From: Streptomyces klenkii
GTDB lineage: Bacteria; Actinomycetota; Actinomycetes; Streptomycetales; Streptomycetaceae
Reading direction: 5' to 3'
NCBI RefSeq assembly: GCF_003626645.1
Contig: NZ_RBAM01000003.1
Coordinates: 434,001 to 498,000 of the forward strand
DNA: 64,000 nucleotides
Below the pieces are notes generated by a model that had not been told where the DNA came from, ran no database searches, and was given only the letters and a program-made list of their open reading frames with translations. Both the position numbers and the translations under genes were made by a program. Below, piece by piece: positions 25,061 through 33,322 of this stretch. The stretch's first letter is position 1, and the number at the start of each line of letters is the position of its first letter.

Positions 25061-25904
25061 GCCCGTACTGTTCCGCCGCCGCACCCGCCGTCTCCCCCTC
25101 CCCTCCCCCCTCGGCACCGTTCTCGCCGAGGCGCGCTCCCTCTCCGTACGGCTCGGCGGCCGTACCGTCCTCGACGGCGTCGGTCTGGGCGTCGCCGCGG
25201 GCGAAGTCCTCGCGCTCGTCGGCCCCAACGGCGCCGGCAAGTCCACGCTGCTGGCCGCGCTCGCGCACGACCTGCCCGCCGCGTCGGGCGAGGTCCTGAT
25301 CGACGGCGGGCCCGCCGCCTCCTGGTCGGCCGCCGAACTCGCCCTGCGCCGGGCCGTCCTGCCGCAGTCGGCGGAGCTGTCGTTCCCGTTCCCCGTGGAG
25401 GAGGTCGTCCGGATGGGCCGCGCGCCCTGGGCCGGGACGGCCGCCGAGGGCGAGGACGACGAGGCCGTGCGGGAGGCGATGGCCGCCGCGGAGGTGACCG
25501 GATTCGCCTCCCGGCCGTTCGCCGCGCTCTCCGGCGGCGAGCGGGCGAGGGTCGCGCTGGCGCGCGTCCTCGCGCAGCGCACCCCGCTCCTGCTGCTCGA
25601 CGAGCCGACCGCCGCGCTGGACCTGCGCCACCAGGAACTGGTGCTGCGGATCTGCCGCGAGCGGGCGGCGGACGGGGCGGCCGTCGTGGTCGTCCTGCAC
25701 GACCTCGGCCTCGCCGCCGCCTACGCGGACCGGGTGGCGGTCCTGCACGGGGGGCGGGTCGCGGCTGAGGGCCCGCCGGCCCGCGTACTGGAAGCGGAGT
25801 TGCTCACTCGTGTCTATTTGCAGCCGGTGGAGGTAATTGATCATCCGCGCACCGGTGAACCATTGGTGATCCCGTGGCGCGCTGGACGAAATTTTGCCTC
25901 GTGA
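25056..25904 (+). CDS. hmuV: Haem ABC transporter ATP-binding protein
   Basis: A 282-residue ATPase. The GTG at 25056 sits 7 nt after AGGGGGG; an ATG two codons earlier is too close to that site. Walker A GPNGAGKST, Q-loop LPQSAELSF, signature LSGGERARVALARVLAQ, Walker B LLLLDEPTAALD and H-loop VVVLHDLGLA are all present. It energises HmuTU haem uptake. Its first ~25 residues are basic and Leu/Pro-rich. The 3' end is less GC-rich (ATTGATCATCC) than the rest. Confidence 0.93.
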   Translation: MRPVLFRRRTRRLPLPSPLGTVLAEARSLSVRLGGRTVLDGVGLGVAAGEVLALVGPNGAGKSTLLAALAHDLPAASGEVLIDGGPAASWSAAELALRRAVLPQSAELSFPFPVEEVVRMGRAPWAGTAAEGEDDEAVREAMAAAEVTGFASRPFAALSGGERARVALARVLAQRTPLLLLDEPTAALDLRHQELVLRICRERAADGAAVVVVLHDLGLAAAYADRVAVLHGGRVAAEGPPARVLEAELLTRVYLQPVEVIDHPRTGEPLVIPWRAGRNFAS

Positions 25905-25936
25905 GAGCAGAATCACGCACCCTTCCGGGAACAGGG

Positions 25937-25971
25937 TAGGCAAGCCTCAGATAAGTTAGGGCGGCCTTATT
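25937..25971. promoter_or_regulatory. Degenerate iron box(es) before efeO
   Basis: TAGGCAAGCCTCA (25937-25949) and AAGTTAGGGCGGCCTTATT (25953-25971) each resemble half or more of the iron-box consensus but with several mismatches. They lie ~80-110 nt before efeO. Control by DmdR/IdeR is plausible but weaker than at the other boxes. Confidence 0.4.
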
Positions 25972-26048
25972 CGGACAGCCGCTTTTCGGCCATGCCGTTT
26001 ATGGCGCGAACGTCCTTTCCGTCCTCTCCGAGCACGCCTGGAGCCCCT

Positions 26049-27182
26049 ATGCGCGCCTTCCGCTCCTCCGCCATAGCCGCCGTCGCCGCGGCCGCGGCCC
26101 TGACCGCCGTGTCCGGCTGTGCCGAGAAGTCGGACAGCAAGGACGCGGACGCGATCAAGGTCACCGCCTCCGACGACAAGTGCGAGGTCTCCAAGACCTC
26201 GTTCCCCGCCGGGCACGTAAAGATCAACATCGAGAACGCCGGCTCGAAGATCACCGAGGTCTACGTCTACGCCGCGGGCGACCGGATCGTGACGGAGCGG
26301 GAGAACATAGGCCCGAAGACCAAGACCGAGATCACCGCGACGATCAAGAAGTCGGGCGACTACGAAATCGCCTGCAAGCCCGGCATGAAGGGCGATGGCA
26401 TCCGCCAGAAGATCACGGTGACAGGCGGCGGCAAGGCGGAGAAGGCGAACCCGGAGCTGGACAAGGCGGTCGCCGAGTACCGCAAGTACGTCCAGGAGCA
26501 GGCCGACGAGACGATCCCGGCGGCGCAGAAGTTCGCCGACGCGGTCAAGGCCGGCGACGTCGACGGGGCGAAGAAGCTCTACGCGGTCTCCCGCATCGGC
26601 TGGGAGCGCACCGAGCCGGTCGCGGAGTCCTTCGGTGACATCGACCCGAAGGTCGACGTCCGCGAGGACGGCCTGGAGAAGGACCAGAAGTGGACCGGCT
26701 GGCACAAGCTGGAGAAGTCGCTCTGGGACGAGAAGAAGATCGACGAGGACGACAAGAAGCTGGCCGACCAGCTGATGACGGACCTCAAGGACTGGCAGAA
26801 GCGCGTCGGCACCGCCGAGATCACCCCGACCAGCATGGCCAACGGCGCCAAGGAGCTGCTCGACGAGGTGTACCGGAACAAGATCACCGGTGAGGAGGAG
26901 CGCTACAGCCACACCGACCTGGTCGACTTCGAGGGCAACGTCGCCGGCGCCGAGAAGGCGTACGGGCTGCTGAAGCCGGTCGCCTCGAAGAGCGACGCGG
27001 CGCTGGTCAGCGAGCTGGACAAGCAGTTCGCCACGGTGAAGAAGGCACTCGACGACTACCGCGAGGGCGACGGCTTCAAGTCGTACGACGGTGTGGGCAA
27101 GGACGACCGCAAGAAGCTCTCGGACGTCGTCAACGCCCTCTCCGAGCCGCTGTCCAAGCTCGCCGCCGCCGTCGCGAAGTAA
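26049..27182 (+). CDS. efeO: EfeO iron-uptake lipoprotein (cupredoxin plus M75 peptidase-like domain)
   Basis: A 377-residue protein; the ATG at 26049 follows GGAG by 6 nt. Lipobox ALTAVSGC. Residues ~35-125 form a cupredoxin-like domain (VTASDDKCEV ... YEIACKPGMKGDG). The rest is the helical M75/EfeM domain with the HxxE motif in GWHKLEKSLW, which binds iron. EfeO works outside the membrane with EfeB to feed ferrous or ferric iron to EfeU. It opens the efeO-efeB-efeU operon; the efeB ATG is 13 nt downstream. Confidence 0.93.
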   Translation: MRAFRSSAIAAVAAAAALTAVSGCAEKSDSKDADAIKVTASDDKCEVSKTSFPAGHVKINIENAGSKITEVYVYAAGDRIVTERENIGPKTKTEITATIKKSGDYEIACKPGMKGDGIRQKITVTGGGKAEKANPELDKAVAEYRKYVQEQADETIPAAQKFADAVKAGDVDGAKKLYAVSRIGWERTEPVAESFGDIDPKVDVREDGLEKDQKWTGWHKLEKSLWDEKKIDEDDKKLADQLMTDLKDWQKRVGTAEITPTSMANGAKELLDEVYRNKITGEEERYSHTDLVDFEGNVAGAEKAYGLLKPVASKSDAALVSELDKQFATVKKALDDYREGDGFKSYDGVGKDDRKKLSDVVNALSEPLSKLAAAVAK

Positions 27183-27195
27183 CGGGGGACCTCCG

Positions 27196-28506
27196 ATGAC
27201 GGACAAGACCGACACCACCAGCACCACCGCCACCACGGACTCCCCCGAGGCCGTGCAGGCCCCCGCCTCCGCCAAGCCCTCCCGCCGCTCCGTCCTCGGC
27301 TGGGGCGGCGCCGGCCTCGCGCTCGGCGCCGCGGCCGCGGGCGGCACCGCCACCGCGCTGCGCCTCGGCGAGGACGCCGCCCCGGCCGCCTCGGCCGGCG
27401 ACGCGGTGCCCTTCCTCGGCGAGCACCAGGCCGGCATCGCCACCCCGGTCCAGGACCGGCTGCACTTCGCCGCCTTCGACGTGACGACGACCGACCGCGC
27501 CGCCCTGGTGAAGATGCTCCAGGAGTGGACGGCCGCCGCCGCGCGGATGACCGCGGGCCACGAGGTGGGCGAGGGCGCCGTCCAGGACAACGACGAGCTG
27601 CCGCCGGACGACACCGGCGAGGCCCTCGGCCTCAAGCCGTCCCGGCTGACCCTCACCTTCGGCGTCGGCCCCGGCCTGTTCGAGAAGGACGGCAAGGACC
27701 GCTTCGGCCTCAAGGGCCGCCGCCCCAAGGCCCTGATCGACCTGCCGGCCTTCCCCGGCGACAACCTCGACGCGGCCCGCAGCGGCGGCGACCTGTGCGT
27801 CCAGGCCTGCGCCGACGACCCGCAGGTCGCGGTGCACGCGATCCGCAACCTGGCCCGCATCGGCATGGGCAAGGTCGCCATCCGCTGGTCGCAGCTCGGC
27901 TTCGGCAAGACGTCCTCGACGACGCCGGACGCCCAGACGCCGCGCAACATGATGGGCTTCAAGGACGGCACCCGGAACATCGCCGGCACCGAGACCGACC
28001 GCCTCGGCAAGCACGTCTGGGTCGGCGAGAAGGACGGCCCGGACTGGATGGTCGGCGGCTCCTACCTGGTCGCGCGCCGCATCCGGATGCACATCGAGAC
28101 CTGGGACCGCACCTCGCTCGCCGAGCAGGAGGACGTCTTCGGCCGCGACAAAGCCGAGGGCGCGCCCGTCGGCAAGCAGCGCGAGCACGACGAGCCGCTG
28201 CTGAAGGCCATGAAGCCCGACGCGCACGTGCGCCTCGCCCACCCCGACAGCAACAACGGGGTGACGATCCTGCGCCGCGGCTACTCCTTCACGGACGGCA
28301 CCGACGGGCTGGGCCGGCTGGACGCCGGGCTGTTCTTCATCGCGTACCAGAAGGACGTCCGCGACGGCTTCGTGCCGCTCCAGACGAACCTCGCGCGCAA
28401 CGACGCCCTCAACGAGTACATCCAGCACGTGGGTTCGGCGATCTTCGCCGTGCCGCCGGGCGTCCGCGACAAGGGCGACTGGTGGGGCAAGGCGCTGTTC
28501 GCGTGA
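27196..28506 (+). CDS. efeB: EfeB, Tat-exported DyP-type haem peroxidase
   Basis: A 436-residue protein with a twin-arginine signal (SRRSVLGWGGAGLALGAAAAG). The DyP motif GFKDGTRN (catalytic Asp) and the proximal haem His in DAHVRLAHPDS are present, with a FFIAYQKD C-terminal motif. EfeB oxidises ferrous iron and has been proposed to release iron from haem. Located between efeO and efeU, it links the haem system to the elemental iron system in this island. Confidence 0.93.
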   Translation: MTDKTDTTSTTATTDSPEAVQAPASAKPSRRSVLGWGGAGLALGAAAAGGTATALRLGEDAAPAASAGDAVPFLGEHQAGIATPVQDRLHFAAFDVTTTDRAALVKMLQEWTAAAARMTAGHEVGEGAVQDNDELPPDDTGEALGLKPSRLTLTFGVGPGLFEKDGKDRFGLKGRRPKALIDLPAFPGDNLDAARSGGDLCVQACADDPQVAVHAIRNLARIGMGKVAIRWSQLGFGKTSSTTPDAQTPRNMMGFKDGTRNIAGTETDRLGKHVWVGEKDGPDWMVGGSYLVARRIRMHIETWDRTSLAEQEDVFGRDKAEGAPVGKQREHDEPLLKAMKPDAHVRLAHPDSNNGVTILRRGYSFTDGTDGLGRLDAGLFFIAYQKDVRDGFVPLQTNLARNDALNEYIQHVGSAIFAVPPGVRDKGDWWGKALFA

Positions 28507-28570
28507 CCCGTACGTCCCTCTGTCCGTCCTTCCGTTCTTCCTGACTGTCCTTCCTGAGAGGAGATGCCGC

Positions 28571-29551
28571 GTGTTCGGCAACTACCTGATCGGCCTGCGC
28601 GAGGGCCTGGAGGCCAGCCTGGTCGTGTGCATCCTCGTCGCCTACCTCGTCAAGACGGAGCGCCGCGACGCCCTGCGCCCGGTGTGGGCCGGCATCGCCG
28701 TGGCCGTCCTGCTGAGCATGGGCTTCGGCGCGCTGCTCCAGTACGGCTCGCAGACCATGACCTTCGAGGCCCAGGAGATGCTCGGCGGCTCGCTGTCGGT
28801 CATCGCCGTCGGCCTGGTGACGTGGATGGTCTTCTGGATGCGGCGCACCGCGCGGCACCTGAAGAAGGAGCTGCACGGCAAGCTGGACGCCGCGCTCGCG
28901 ATGGGCACGACCGCGCTGGTCGTCACCGCCTTCCTGGCCGTGGGCCGGGAGGGCCTGGAGACCGCGCTGTTCATCTGGACGGCCGTGCAGGCCACCGACG
29001 ACGGCGTCCGGCCGCTGGTCGGCGCGCTGCTCGGGCTGCTGACCGCCGTCGTGCTGGGCTGGCTGTTCTACCGCGGCGCACTGAAGATCAACCTGGCGAA
29101 GTTCTTCACGTGGACCGGCGCCATGCTGATCGTGGTCGCGGCGGGCGTGCTCGCCTACGGCTTCCACGACCTCCAGGAGGCCGGCGTCCTGCCGGGCCTG
29201 GGCAGCAAGGCCTTCGACATCAGCGAGCAGATCCCGGTCGACAGCTGGTACGGCACGCTGCTCAAGGGCGTCTTCAACTTCCAGCCGGACCCGACCTGGC
29301 TGCAGGTGGCGGTGTGGGCGCTGTATCTGGTCCCCACCCTCCTGGTGTTCTTCGCCCCGGGTAGGGTGGCGCCGAACCGAGCAGCCACCAAGGAGTCGAA
29401 GCCCGATGAGACGACGGCGGGCCGGCAGACCGCGCACGACGCGAACGGCGGTGCGGACGGCCGTGACGGCGGCAGCTCTGCTGCTGACGGCGACCGGGTG
29501 CATGACGGTGCACGGCGAACGGGAGATCGTCCCGTCGGTGGACAAGGCTGA
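28571..29551 (+). CDS. efeU: EfeU/FTR1-type iron permease with a long run-on tail
   Basis: A 326-residue membrane protein (GTG, GAGAGGAG upstream). Two RExxE iron motifs, REGLEASL near the start and REGLETAL near residue 130, lie in transmembrane helices. Seven helices end near residue 265 (TLLVFFAPG). The remaining ~60 residues are polar (ATKESKPDETTAGRQ ...). They overlap the next gene by 146 nt in another frame. It probably imports Fe3+ produced by EfeB. The tail may be a consequence of a lost earlier stop. Confidence 0.9.
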   Translation: MFGNYLIGLREGLEASLVVCILVAYLVKTERRDALRPVWAGIAVAVLLSMGFGALLQYGSQTMTFEAQEMLGGSLSVIAVGLVTWMVFWMRRTARHLKKELHGKLDAALAMGTTALVVTAFLAVGREGLETALFIWTAVQATDDGVRPLVGALLGLLTAVVLGWLFYRGALKINLAKFFTWTGAMLIVVAAGVLAYGFHDLQEAGVLPGLGSKAFDISEQIPVDSWYGTLLKGVFNFQPDPTWLQVAVWALYLVPTLLVFFAPGRVAPNRAATKESKPDETTAGRQTAHDANGGADGRDGGSSAADGDRVHDGARRTGDRPVGGQG

Positions 29552-30413
29552 GGCCGCCAAGGTCCTCAAGTCCTTCACCGACGGCTACAACGAGGGTTAC
29601 CGCAAGCTCGACCCGGGCGTCATCGCCCGGGTCGAGACCGGTGCCCTGGCCGAGATAGGCAAGTCCGACGTGGCGGCGCAGAGCGCGCAGACGCCCGGCG
29701 GCAACCCGAAGTACCCCTCCCTGGTCCTGGACGACGCCCGGTTCACCGTCCCGAAGCAGGCCGGCTGGCCGAAGTTCTTCCTCGCCGACACACGCAGCAA
29801 CCGCGACGGCAACCGCTGGCTCGTGGTCTTCACGCGGTACGGCGTGAAGGAGCCGTGGAAGGCCGCCTACCTGTCGCTCGTGAACCCGGGCAAGGTCCCG
29901 AAGTTCGTGACGGACAAGGACGGTTACGCGGAGGCCGTCCCGGCGGCCAAGGGCAAGGACCACGGCCTGACGGCCGACCCCGCCGGGGTGAGCGCCGCCT
30001 ACACCGGCTTCCTGCGCACCGGCGAGGGCAAGTCCTTCGCGCCCGGGCCGCGGACGACGGGGCTGCGCGAAGAGCGCGACAAGGTGCGCCGCACGGCCAC
30101 GTTCTGGACGGAGTTCATCGACACCCCCGAGCAGGCCCCCGCCTTCCCCGCCCCGGCGCTGCGCACCGAGGACGGCGGAGCGCTGGTGTTCTTCACCGCG
30201 CACCACCGGGAGAAGCGGACCATGGCCGAGGGGCTGCGGCCCGCGGTCACCGACCCGCGGACCAAAGCGCTGCTGAAGGGCGACCTCAAGCGCTCGGTGA
30301 CGTACACGCGGGTCTCGGAGGCGGCGGTCCAGGTGCCGCCGCGCGGGGCGGACGGCGGGCAGATCGTCTTCCTCAACCGGATCGACACGATGACGGCGGC
30401 GCAGGGGGAATAG
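29406..30413 (+). CDS. Lipoprotein of unknown function after efeU
   Basis: A 335-residue secreted lipoprotein with lipobox LLLTATGC (Cys ~32) after an Arg-rich N-terminus. AAGGAG lies 10 nt before the ATG, so the start is firm even though it lies inside efeU. The mature part is alpha/beta with no motif I recognise (VLKSFTDGYNEGYRK, FFLADTRSNRDGNRWLVVF, YGVKEPWKAAY). Its position suggests a role in iron uptake or envelope function, but this is only context. Confidence 0.8.
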   Translation: MRRRRAGRPRTTRTAVRTAVTAAALLLTATGCMTVHGEREIVPSVDKAEAAKVLKSFTDGYNEGYRKLDPGVIARVETGALAEIGKSDVAAQSAQTPGGNPKYPSLVLDDARFTVPKQAGWPKFFLADTRSNRDGNRWLVVFTRYGVKEPWKAAYLSLVNPGKVPKFVTDKDGYAEAVPAAKGKDHGLTADPAGVSAAYTGFLRTGEGKSFAPGPRTTGLREERDKVRRTATFWTEFIDTPEQAPAFPAPALRTEDGGALVFFTAHHREKRTMAEGLRPAVTDPRTKALLKGDLKRSVTYTRVSEAAVQVPPRGADGGQIVFLNRIDTMTAAQGE

Positions 30414-30444
30414 CGGCGGTCCGGGCGGCGGCGCGGCGGCTGAC

Positions 30445-30504
30445 GGGGCGTGCGGTCGGGAGACTCAGCGGCCGATGGGGCGTGCGGAAGGCTCAACGGC
30501 CGAT
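30445..30504. repeat. Tandem duplication at the 3' end of the prim-pol gene
   Basis: 30445-30476 and 30477-30504 are near-copies (GGGGCGTGCGG ... GCGGCCGAT / ACGGCCGAT). The second contains the stop codon and last residues of the minus-strand gene. Same type of duplication as at 3242-3288. Confidence 0.7.
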
Positions 30505-31215
30505 GGGCCAGGCCGCCTCGTGGTCGGGACGGCCCCCCGCGTACTGGGCGCAGGCGTCCGTGAGGGTCTCCAGGAGCGTCAGCGGATCCGGCAGGGGCCG
30601 CTCGGGGCCCTGGAGCCAGGCGACGCCGGCGTCGTCCGGCAGGCGTGAGGGCGGCAGCAGCACGTAGCTGCCGCGGCAGTGCCAGCGCAGGCCCGGATGC
30701 TCGTCCATCGTCTCGGGATGGCAGTCGAGCTCGCAGGGCCACCACTCGTCCTCGTCGTCCGGGGTGCCGCGGGTGGCGGTGAAGAAGAGCATGCGGTCGG
30801 GGGCGACGGTGGCCACGGGGCCCGTCTCGACGCCGGCCTTCTCCAGCCGCTCCAGGGCCTGCCGGCCGGCCTCCGCGGGCACGTCGAGGACGTCGTGGGC
30901 GATGCCGGTGGCGGTGACGAAGTTGGCTTCCGGCTGGCTGCGCAGCCACGCCGTGACCTTCTCGGCGTCGGTGGTGGCCAGCGTCTGCCAGGCGAAGGAG
31001 ACCGGGTGGCGGCCCGGGGTGGGACAGCCGATGCGCTCGCAGGAACAGCCGTACCCGGACGGGTGGGCGGCCGGGGCCAGCGGGAAGCCTGCGGCCGCCG
31101 CGGCCAGGAGCAGTTCCTCGCGGGCGGCGCTGTCCGCCGCCCCCGTGCCCGTACCGCCGCCCGCTCCGCTCCTGGGGCGGCGCAGCCACTGGGAGAACCT
31201 GCTCTTGCGTTCCAT
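30493..31215 (-). CDS. Prim-Pol N-terminal domain protein
   Basis: A 240-residue protein annotated in streptomycetes as bifunctional DNA primase/polymerase. Visible landmarks are AAAAGFPLAPAAHPSGYGCSCERIGCPTPGRHP (pattern C-x-C near G-Y-G; given as a family outline), TDAEKVTAWLRSQPEANFVTATG and WHCRGSYVLLPPS. No helicase or zinc domain is attached. GAGGGGATAG precedes the ATG. It stands alone, with no phage genes nearby. Catalytic activity is uncertain because the usual acidic pair is not obvious. Confidence 0.7.
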   Translation of the reverse strand: MERKSRFSQWLRRPRSGAGGGTGTGAADSAAREELLLAAAAAGFPLAPAAHPSGYGCSCERIGCPTPGRHPVSFAWQTLATTDAEKVTAWLRSQPEANFVTATGIAHDVLDVPAEAGRQALERLEKAGVETGPVATVAPDRMLFFTATRGTPDDEDEWWPCELDCHPETMDEHPGLRWHCRGSYVLLPPSRLPDDAGVAWLQGPERPLPDPLTLLETLTDACAQYAGGRPDHEAAWPIGR

Positions 31216-31411
31216 CTATCCCCTCACTTCGACCGCGGTCTGCGGTCAATGCTGCCACCATCCTGCGCCTGGTGTGACCGTCGGACGGATCCAGGGGGTG
31301 TGAGACCGGCCGCTCGCGCGGGCGGGGCCGCCCGCCTCCGCGCCGCCGCGGGCGCCTCCCCCGGACGAGTGACGGGCCGAGTGACGGGCCGGGCGGCGGG
31401 CCGGCCGGCGG

Positions 31412-32023
31412 CTAGGGGTGCCGCGGGGCCATGCCGCGCAGGGCCAGGTCGACGACGGTGTCGGCGTAGGCGTGGGTGAGCGGCAGGGTACGGGTCTGCC
31501 AGCGGTGGAAGAGCGGGCCGACCAGCAGTTCCAGGGCGATGCGGAGGTCGGCGTCCGGGTCGACCTGACCGGCTTCCTGGGCGGCGCGCAGGCGCCGGAC
31601 GTACGCCTGGAGCTGGGGTTCGAGGACCTTCTCGGTGAGGGCGCGGCCGAGCTCCGGGTCGTTGGCGGTCTCGGCGGTCAGGGCGCGGGTGGGGGCGTCG
31701 AGGCGCTGGTCGTTGAGGTCGTCGACGGTGGCCCGCAGCACGGTCTTCAGGTCGGCGGTGATGTCGCCGGTGTCGGGGAGCTCGATGGAGGCGGGGTCGA
31801 GGCCCTCGGGGACGCAGGCCTCGAAGAGGACGGCGGCCTTGGAGGGCCACCAGCGGTAGATGGTCTGCTTGCCGACGCCGGCGCGGGCGGCGATGGCCTC
31901 GATGGTGAGCTTCGCGAAGCCGGTCTCGCCGACGAGTTCCAGGGCGGCGTCGAGGATCGCGCGGCGGGAGCGCTCGCTGCGGCGCGAGGCGTCGGGGGCC
32001 TTGGGGGCCGGGGCGTCGGTCAT
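31412..32023 (-). CDS. TetR-family regulator
   Basis: A 203-residue repressor with helix-turn-helix LTIEAIAARAGVGKQTIYRWWPSK and a TetR_C-like ligand domain ending in YADTVVDLALRGM. It is divergent from the small DUF6243 gene. The 118-nt spacer contains nested palindromes of the GAGACG family, which are the likely binding sites. The ligand is unknown. Confidence 0.88.
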   Translation of the reverse strand: MTDAPAPKAPDASRRSERSRRAILDAALELVGETGFAKLTIEAIAARAGVGKQTIYRWWPSKAAVLFEACVPEGLDPASIELPDTGDITADLKTVLRATVDDLNDQRLDAPTRALTAETANDPELGRALTEKVLEPQLQAYVRRLRAAQEAGQVDPDADLRIALELLVGPLFHRWQTRTLPLTHAYADTVVDLALRGMAPRHP

Positions 32024-32041
32024 GGCGGCAATCCTAGCGAC

Positions 32042-32122
32042 GCATCCGACGAGACGTATCGTCTTGACAAGACGTCACGTCTCGTTGGATGCTTCGAGGG
32101 AAGCGAGACGGAGCGTCTCGCT
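32042..32122. promoter_or_regulatory. Nested GAGACG/CGTCTC palindromes between tetR and DUF6243 gene
   Basis: Outer arms GCATCCGACGAGACGT (32042-32057) and ACGTCTCGTTGGATGC (32077-32092) match at 15 of 16. Within them CGTCTTG-A-CAAGACG (32060-32074) is perfect. A third palindrome, AGCGAGACG-GAG-CGTCTCGCT, lies at 32102-32122, 20 nt before the DUF6243 start. The repeated hexamer suggests cooperative binding of the TetR protein. Confidence 0.7.
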
Positions 32123-32141
32123 CGAATGAAGGGAGAACCCC

Positions 32142-32324
32142 ATGAGCAGGAGCGGATCGGGCGGCATGCTCGGCGTCGGCGGCACCCGCAGCAACCTCTC
32201 CCGCAACGCCCTGCGCGGCGGCAGCCGGGCCGGGCGCGCGGGGGGCGGCGACGACGCGGCGGCCCGGAAGCGGGAACTGCTGCGGAAGTTGCGGGAAGGG
32301 CGAAGCGGAACCACCGGCGCGTGA
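32142..32324 (+). CDS. DUF6243-like small basic protein
   Basis: A 60-residue protein: MSRSGSGGMLGVGGTRSNLS at its start, then a Gly/Arg-rich stretch and KRELLRKLREGRSG. This pattern is that of DUF6243, found in many streptomycetes. A strong AAGGGAG precedes the ATG. No function is known. It is the apparent target of the divergent TetR regulator, which makes it an inducible gene of unknown role. Confidence 0.8.
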   Translation: MSRSGSGGMLGVGGTRSNLSRNALRGGSRAGRAGGGDDAAARKRELLRKLREGRSGTTGA

Positions 32325-32387
32325 GTGAGCCAGCGGTAAACCACCCGTACGGTTCATGCGCCAAAGCCCTTGCAGCGTGGACGATTT

Positions 32388-32415
32388 GGGCACGCACGAC
32401 GATCCGTACGTGCCC
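32388..32415. promoter_or_regulatory. Inverted repeat before dimethylargininase gene
   Basis: GGGCACG (32388-32394) / CGTGCCC (32409-32415), 14-nt spacing, 23 nt before the TTG start. It could be an operator (Lrp-like regulators often sit by this gene in streptomycetes) or a leader hairpin. Confidence 0.35.
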
Positions 32416-32438
32416 AACACCACCGTGAGGAGCACTCC

Positions 32439-33269
32439 TTGCGTAGTACAGCCCCACGCGCGGCCACTCCGCGGCGCTATCTGATGTGCCCCCCTGCCCA
32501 CTTCAGGGTCACCTACTCCATCAACCCCTGGATGGATCCGGACAAGCCGGTCGACATCCCCCTCGCGCTCGCGCAGTGGGAGGACCTCAGGGACCGCTAT
32601 CTGGCCCTCGGGCACACCGTCGAGGAGCTGGAGCCCCGACGCGGGCTGCCCGACATGGTCTTCGCGGCCAACGGCGCGACCGTCGTGGACGGACGGGTGC
32701 TCGGCGCGCGCTTCGCCCACCCCGAGCGAGCCGAGGAGGCCGCGGTCCACGCGGCCTGGTTCCGCTCACAGGGCTACGCCGACGTGCTCGAACCCGAGCA
32801 CATCAACGAGGGCGAGGGCGACTTCGCCGTCACCGCCTCCTGGCTGCTCGCCGGGCGCGGCTTCCGCAGCAGCCCGCTCTCCCACCCCGAGGCGCAGGAG
32901 TTCTTCGGCCGGCCGGTGATCGGCCTCGACCTCGTCGACCCCCGCTACTACCACCTCGACACCGCGCTGTGCGTCCTCGACGACACGACCGACGGCGAGA
33001 TCATGTACTACCCCGGCGCGTTCTCGGCGGGCAGCCGGGAAGTGCTGAGACGGCTGTTCCCCGACGCCCTCGTCGCGAGCGAGGAGGACGCGGCGGCGCT
33101 GGGCCTCAACGCGGTCAGCGACGGCCGGCACGTGCTGCTGCCGCAGGCGGCGGTCGGCCTCTTCGAACCACTGCGGGCGCGAGGGTACGAACCGATCGGC
33201 ATGGACCTCGGCGAGCTCCTGAAGGGCGGCGGCAGCGTGAAGTGCTGCACGCAGGAGCTACGCGGCTAG
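32439..33269 (+). CDS. ddaH: Dimethylargininase / amidinotransferase family (DDAH)
   Basis: A 276-residue member of the guanidine-modifying fold. The TTG at 32439 lies 6 nt after GAGGAG, so I choose it over an upstream frame extension. Family motifs: MVFAANGATVVDG, the substrate-binding NEGEGDF, catalytic His in YYHLDTALCVLDD and the C-terminal nucleophilic Cys in SVKCCTQELRG. It would hydrolyse methylated arginine to citrulline and methylamine, or act on a related guanidino compound. It stands alone. Confidence 0.85.
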   Translation: MRSTAPRAATPRRYLMCPPAHFRVTYSINPWMDPDKPVDIPLALAQWEDLRDRYLALGHTVEELEPRRGLPDMVFAANGATVVDGRVLGARFAHPERAEEAAVHAAWFRSQGYADVLEPEHINEGEGDFAVTASWLLAGRGFRSSPLSHPEAQEFFGRPVIGLDLVDPRYYHLDTALCVLDDTTDGEIMYYPGAFSAGSREVLRRLFPDALVASEEDAAALGLNAVSDGRHVLLPQAAVGLFEPLRARGYEPIGMDLGELLKGGGSVKCCTQELRG

Positions 33270-33278
33270 CGCCGTAGT

Positions 33279-33300
33279 CCGCGCCCCGTAAGGGGCGCGG
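33279..33300. terminator. Hairpin terminator between convergent genes
   Basis: CCGCGCCCC-GTAA-GGGGCGCGG, perfect 9-bp stem and 4-nt loop, between the stops of ddaH (+) and the methyltransferase (-). The same hairpin type is at 55036-55062. Confidence 0.75.
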
Positions 33301-33322
33301 GGCAGCCCGCGGAGCTCTCAGC

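Noticed and set aside
32439..33269. Arginine deiminase rather than dimethylargininase
   Set aside because: Length (276 residues) and the C-terminal CCTQELRG fit DDAH/amidinotransferase better than the ~400-residue arginine deiminases.
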